Part shown: positions 15,109-17,440 of the stretch, in pieces
How the letters are laid out: each line of letters begins with the position of its first letter
Position numbering within the stretch: position 1 is the first letter of the stretch
DNA from: Bacteroidaceae bacterium
GTDB taxonomy: Bacteria > Bacteroidota > Bacteroidia > Bacteroidales > Bacteroidaceae
Length of the DNA stretch: 17,440 bases
Direction: 5' to 3'
Assembly (NCBI GenBank): GCA_030843315.1
Contig: JAUUPT010000076.1
Coordinates: 1 to 17,440, forward strand
The notes under the pieces: generated by a model
The model's database searches: none
The model's input: the letters and a program-made list of their open reading frames with translations, nothing else
What the model was told of the DNA's origin: nothing
Made by a program: the position numbers and the translations under genes

Positions 15109-15666
15109 CTATTTCTTTATGGTTTTTACTTTATAGGTACAATGTGCTTTACCTTTCAGCAAGGCATTCAATTTTCCTTTAATCATCTGCTTGCGAAGCG
15201 GAGACAAGTGGTCGATAAACATCTTACCATCCAAATGGTCGAATTCATGCTGCATTACACGAGCCAGATAGCCTTCTACAATTTCATCATGTTCTTCCAG
15301 ATTCTCATCCAGATACTTCACATGTATCTTGTCGCCACGCTTTACAGATTCATGAATACCCGGAAGGCTTAAACAGCCTTCTTCTATAGACACCTCTTCG
15401 CCGGATACATCCAAAATATGAGCATTGATGTATGCCTTGCGGAAACCTTTATATTCAGGAAGATCATCCGACAATACATCCAGATTAATAGTAACTACAC
15501 GAATAGGAAGACCGATTTGAGGTGCAGCAAGTCCCACACCTTCGGCATTCTCCATGGTTTCGAACATATTTTCAATTAGCTCTTTCAGGTTCGGATAATC
15601 AGGATCAATGTCCTCCGCGATCTTTCTCAATACGGGCTGACCGTACGTATAAATGGGTAAAATCAT
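15109..15666 (-). CDS. def: Peptide deformylase
   Basis: A 185-aa metalloenzyme that removes the N-formyl group from nascent proteins in the cytoplasm. All three family motifs are present: GVGLAAPQ (43-50), EEGCLSLPG (95-103) with metal ligand Cys98, and QHEFDHLDG (139-147) with ligands His140 and His144 and catalytic Glu141. A Lys-rich tail of about 30 residues follows helix 3. It starts 20 bp after ruvX, in the same orientation, and is likely co-transcribed with it. Confidence 0.98.
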   Translation of the reverse strand: MILPIYTYGQPVLRKIAEDIDPDYPNLKELIENMFETMENAEGVGLAAPQIGLPIRVVTINLDVLSDDLPEYKGFRKAYINAHILDVSGEEVSIEEGCLSLPGIHESVKRGDKIHVKYLDENLEEHDEIVEGYLARVMQHEFDHLDGKMFIDHLSPLRKQMIKGKLNALLKGKAHCTYKVKTIKK

Positions 15667-15686
15667 ATTTATAATAAAAGTTTAAA

Positions 15687-16112
15687 TTAAAGACTCGCAA
15701 AACGTTTGTTCTCCAAATAAGTCTGCAAAATAATAGTTGCACTGATTTCGTCTACCAATGCCTTGTTCTGCCGGTCTTTTTTCTTCAACCCGGCTTCAAG
15801 CATCGTTCGGTGTGCCAAAACGGAAGTAAAACGCTCATCAACATATTCTATAGGCATATCCGGTAATTTCTTCTTCAGCGAACGAACAAAAGGTTCAATG
15901 TTCTTCATATTTTCAGAAACCTCATTGTTCATCTGTTTAGGAAGACCTACTAAAATACGTTCTACCGGCTCTTTAGTCACATAATCAAGGATAAACGTTA
16001 ACAATTGATGTGTAGGCACAGTTGTTAATCCATTAGCAATCATCTGCAATGTATCGCTGACGGCAATTCCTGTACGTTTCCTACCGTAATCAATGGCTAT
16101 TATTCTACTCAT
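15687..16112 (-). CDS. ruvX: RuvX/YqgF-family RNase H-fold nuclease
   Basis: A 141-aa protein beginning MSRIIAIDYGRKRTGIAVSD. The conserved acidic residues of the family are visible: Asp8 in IDYG, Glu93 in YVDERFTS, and Asp121 in LVDEISA. LVGLPKQMNN matches the conserved GLP segment. The family is described as a putative Holliday-junction resolvase and, in some bacteria, as acting in 16S rRNA 5'-end processing. The neighbouring translation genes fit the second role, but the sequence does not decide. The promoter box is so close to the ATG that the mRNA may be almost leaderless. Confidence 0.95.
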   Translation of the reverse strand: MSRIIAIDYGRKRTGIAVSDTLQMIANGLTTVPTHQLLTFILDYVTKEPVERILVGLPKQMNNEVSENMKNIEPFVRSLKKKLPDMPIEYVDERFTSVLAHRTMLEAGLKKKDRQNKALVDEISATIILQTYLENKRFASL

Positions 16113-16121
16113 AATGGGCTA

Positions 16122-16129
16122 CAAAATTA
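16122..16129 (-). promoter_or_regulatory. Candidate promoter of ruvX-def
   Basis: The minus strand reads TAATTTTG (exact TAnnTTTG) with only nine bases between it and the ruvX ATG. No clear -33 TTTG is present. It follows the terminator of the upstream YjbH-like gene, where a new transcript must begin. Confidence 0.55.
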
Positions 16130-16173
16130 CGATTAAAATTTGAATTCCGCCTTCAATCTTAAATATATAATAC

Positions 16174-16205
16174 AAAAAGGGTGCTTGATTCTGTCAAACA
16201 CCCTT
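16174..16205 (-). terminator. Terminator of the YjbH-like gene
   Basis: On the minus strand AAGGGTGTTTGA pairs with TCAAGCACCCTT (one G-U pair) across a 5-nt loop, followed by TTTTTGTATTA, just past the stop at 16225. Confidence 0.85.
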
Positions 16206-16224
16206 CCATCTATTTATGACTCTT

Positions 16225-16971
16225 TTACTTCAAACGAAGTTGATATGTTAATCCGCCACTAAAGTATCGTAGCTTCTGCATTTCTACTTGAATATGAAAA
16301 TGATTAAACAACAGGTAGGTAGCACCCAAAGCGAAGTCTTTTGAATCATACTCTGCTATCAATCGTAGTTGAGGATGGAAAGATGGATTATAAGTGATAC
16401 CTGCGGCAATACCATTCAACTTATACTCTTTACGTTTATTATAAAGATAAGAGAGATGAACGCCGATTTCCTCTTTATCTATTGGAATATGCTTGGTTGC
16501 CGCCAAATAGAAACGACTAAAATAACCATTCCCCTCAGTTGGCGCCACTTGATCATCTGTAGAAGTAAAAGGATCGGAAGTACCAACTACCACTGCCGGC
16601 ATATATTTCCAAAACTGACCTTCCTTCAAAGCTCGCAGCCGCAATGAGAAATAGCGATCTTGATTGGTAAATCCACTATACCCGTAAGGCTTCAAGCCCA
16701 AAGCTTCCGCCTGGAACAGTGTACATGTATAAGCAACCTCCATCCAAGGAAATATAGTGATATTCAAGAAATAATTATAAGTATGATAATACCAAGTAGG
16801 CGGCGTCAATTCTTTGTTCATGAAGTTACCACCAACCATAAAGGTCTTATCCGGTTGCATCTCAGCCGAAGGAGCGTGAAGCAAACCAGTTGTACCATAC
16901 GTCAATTGAGCAGAAACAGAAAAAGACAGACTACAAAGAAGAACGATAAAGAGTAGTTTAAACTTCATCAT
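16225..16971 (-). CDS. YjbH-like outer-membrane protein
   Basis: About 248 aa from the ATG at 16969-16971; the next codon is also ATG, and a TTG further up is unlikely. Residues 1-22 form a signal peptide ending SVSAQ. The mature start, LTYGTTGLLHAPSAEMQPD, resembles the opening of YjbH-family exopolysaccharide-associated proteins. The rest has alternating aromatic/polar strands typical of a small outer-membrane beta-barrel, ending GGLTYQLRLK. Proteobacterial YjbH proteins are about three times longer, so this is a single-barrel form. No yjbEFG-like partners adjoin it; it has its own terminator and lies between an OmpA-family gene and ruvX. The family assignment rests mainly on the N-terminal motif. 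Confidence 0.7.
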   Translation of the reverse strand: MMKFKLLFIVLLCSLSFSVSAQLTYGTTGLLHAPSAEMQPDKTFMVGGNFMNKELTPPTWYYHTYNYFLNITIFPWMEVAYTCTLFQAEALGLKPYGYSGFTNQDRYFSLRLRALKEGQFWKYMPAVVVGTSDPFTSTDDQVAPTEGNGYFSRFYLAATKHIPIDKEEIGVHLSYLYNKRKEYKLNGIAAGITYNPSFHPQLRLIAEYDSKDFALGATYLLFNHFHIQVEMQKLRYFSGGLTYQLRLK

Positions 16972-17035
16972 CAAAATATGGGTTCAGTCACTAATATAGA
17001 AAAAGATCATTTTATAAAACCGAATATATACTACG

Positions 17036-17072
17036 AAAAATGAAGGCGCCTGGAATGCAGACGCCTTCATCT
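17036..17072 (-). terminator. Terminator of the OmpA-family gene
   Basis: A perfect 9-bp stem, ATGAAGGCG (17040-17048) with CGCCTTCAT (17062-17070), has a 13-nt loop and is followed on the minus strand by TTTTTCG. It is about 28 bp past the stop. Confidence 0.85.
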
Positions 17073-17098
17073 TTAGAGTCTATTTCTTCACCGAAGTA

Positions 17099-17440
17099 TT
17101 ATTCAAGAATAACAACGCGGTTCAAGAAGTTCTTACCGAACATGTTTGCAGTGCCACCGAATCCGATGAGTTCAAGCTGGTTCTTGTCAACACCTTGAGC
17201 AACCAAAGCATCGTAAACAACCTGAGCACGCTTTTCAGACAACTTCTGGTTCCAAGAAGCGCTACCGGTAGCCTTGTCAGCATAACCTGCAACCTTGTAC
17301 TTCTTATCCGGGTTAGCCTTCAAAATCTTAGCAGCCAACTCAATATTAACCTTACCATAGTCGTCAAGACGAGCGCTACCAATCTTAAAGAAGATAGCAC
17401 GAGGACCTGCAACTTCAACTTCCTTAGTTACTTCTCTTAC
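17099..17440 (-). CDS. OmpA-family protein, C-terminal domain (partial, N-terminus beyond right edge)
   Basis: The frame is open from the right edge to a stop at 17099-17101, giving the last 113 residues. They form an OmpA-like peptidoglycan-binding domain: AIFFKIGSARLDD, then VAGYADKATGS with the conserved Asp, and NQKLSEKRAQVVYDALVAQG with the conserved Arg. The domain ends FLNRVVILE. Such proteins usually pair this domain with an N-terminal outer-membrane barrel and tie the outer membrane to the cell wall. The barrel is outside the window, so the full architecture is not seen. Confidence 0.93.
   Translation of the reverse strand, partial: VREVTKEVEVAGPRAIFFKIGSARLDDYGKVNIELAAKILKANPDKKYKVAGYADKATGSASWNQKLSEKRAQVVYDALVAQGVDKNQLELIGFGGTANMFGKNFLNRVVILE

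Overview
The window looks like a chromosomal segment of a Bacteroides-type anaerobe (phylum Bacteroidota). Three things point there: Bacteroidota promoter boxes (TAnnTTTG) lie upstream of many genes; good Shine-Dalgarno sequences are generally absent; and the gene content fits, namely an SLBB capsule-export protein, a CapD-like membrane enzyme, iorA-iorB-paaK, and the order ruvX-def-TPR gene-thrS-infC-rpmI-rplT. No insertion sequence, phage gene or CRISPR array was seen. The species cannot be fixed from the window alone.

Left part (1-3483, minus strand): a polysaccharide-export outer-membrane protein that runs off the left edge, preceded in transcription order by a membrane-anchored CapD/FlaA1-like nucleotide-sugar enzyme. 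The latter appears to lack two stretches normally found in the substrate-binding half of the family. Both probably belong to surface-polysaccharide synthesis and export.

Middle part (3632-8948, plus strand): a tRNA-Thr(CGU) with its own promoter and terminator; a gene-free 0.5 kb holding a 112-bp inverted structure built of 21-bp palindromic repeats; mltG (peptidoglycan transglycosylase); then a tight iorA-iorB-paaK operon that interconverts aryl-pyruvates, aryl-acetyl-CoAs and aryl-acetates. IorA ends where its C-terminal ferredoxin domain would begin.

Convergent intergenic region (8949-9468): unusually rich in structure. It holds a perfect 38-bp palindrome, three 9-bp direct repeats at exact 22-bp spacing, a strong hairpin that could terminate transcription in both directions, and a possible minus-strand small-RNA gene with a near-consensus promoter about 225 nt upstream of that hairpin.

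Right part (9469-16112, minus strand): the translation and housekeeping block, transcribed ruvX, def, TPR lipoprotein-like/periplasmic protein, thrS, infC, rpmI, rplT. Candidate promoters precede ruvX, the TPR gene, thrS and infC, so the block is probably read as several overlapping transcripts. To its right are two envelope genes with their own terminators: a YjbH-like outer-membrane protein and the C-terminal part of an OmpA-family protein that runs off the right edge.
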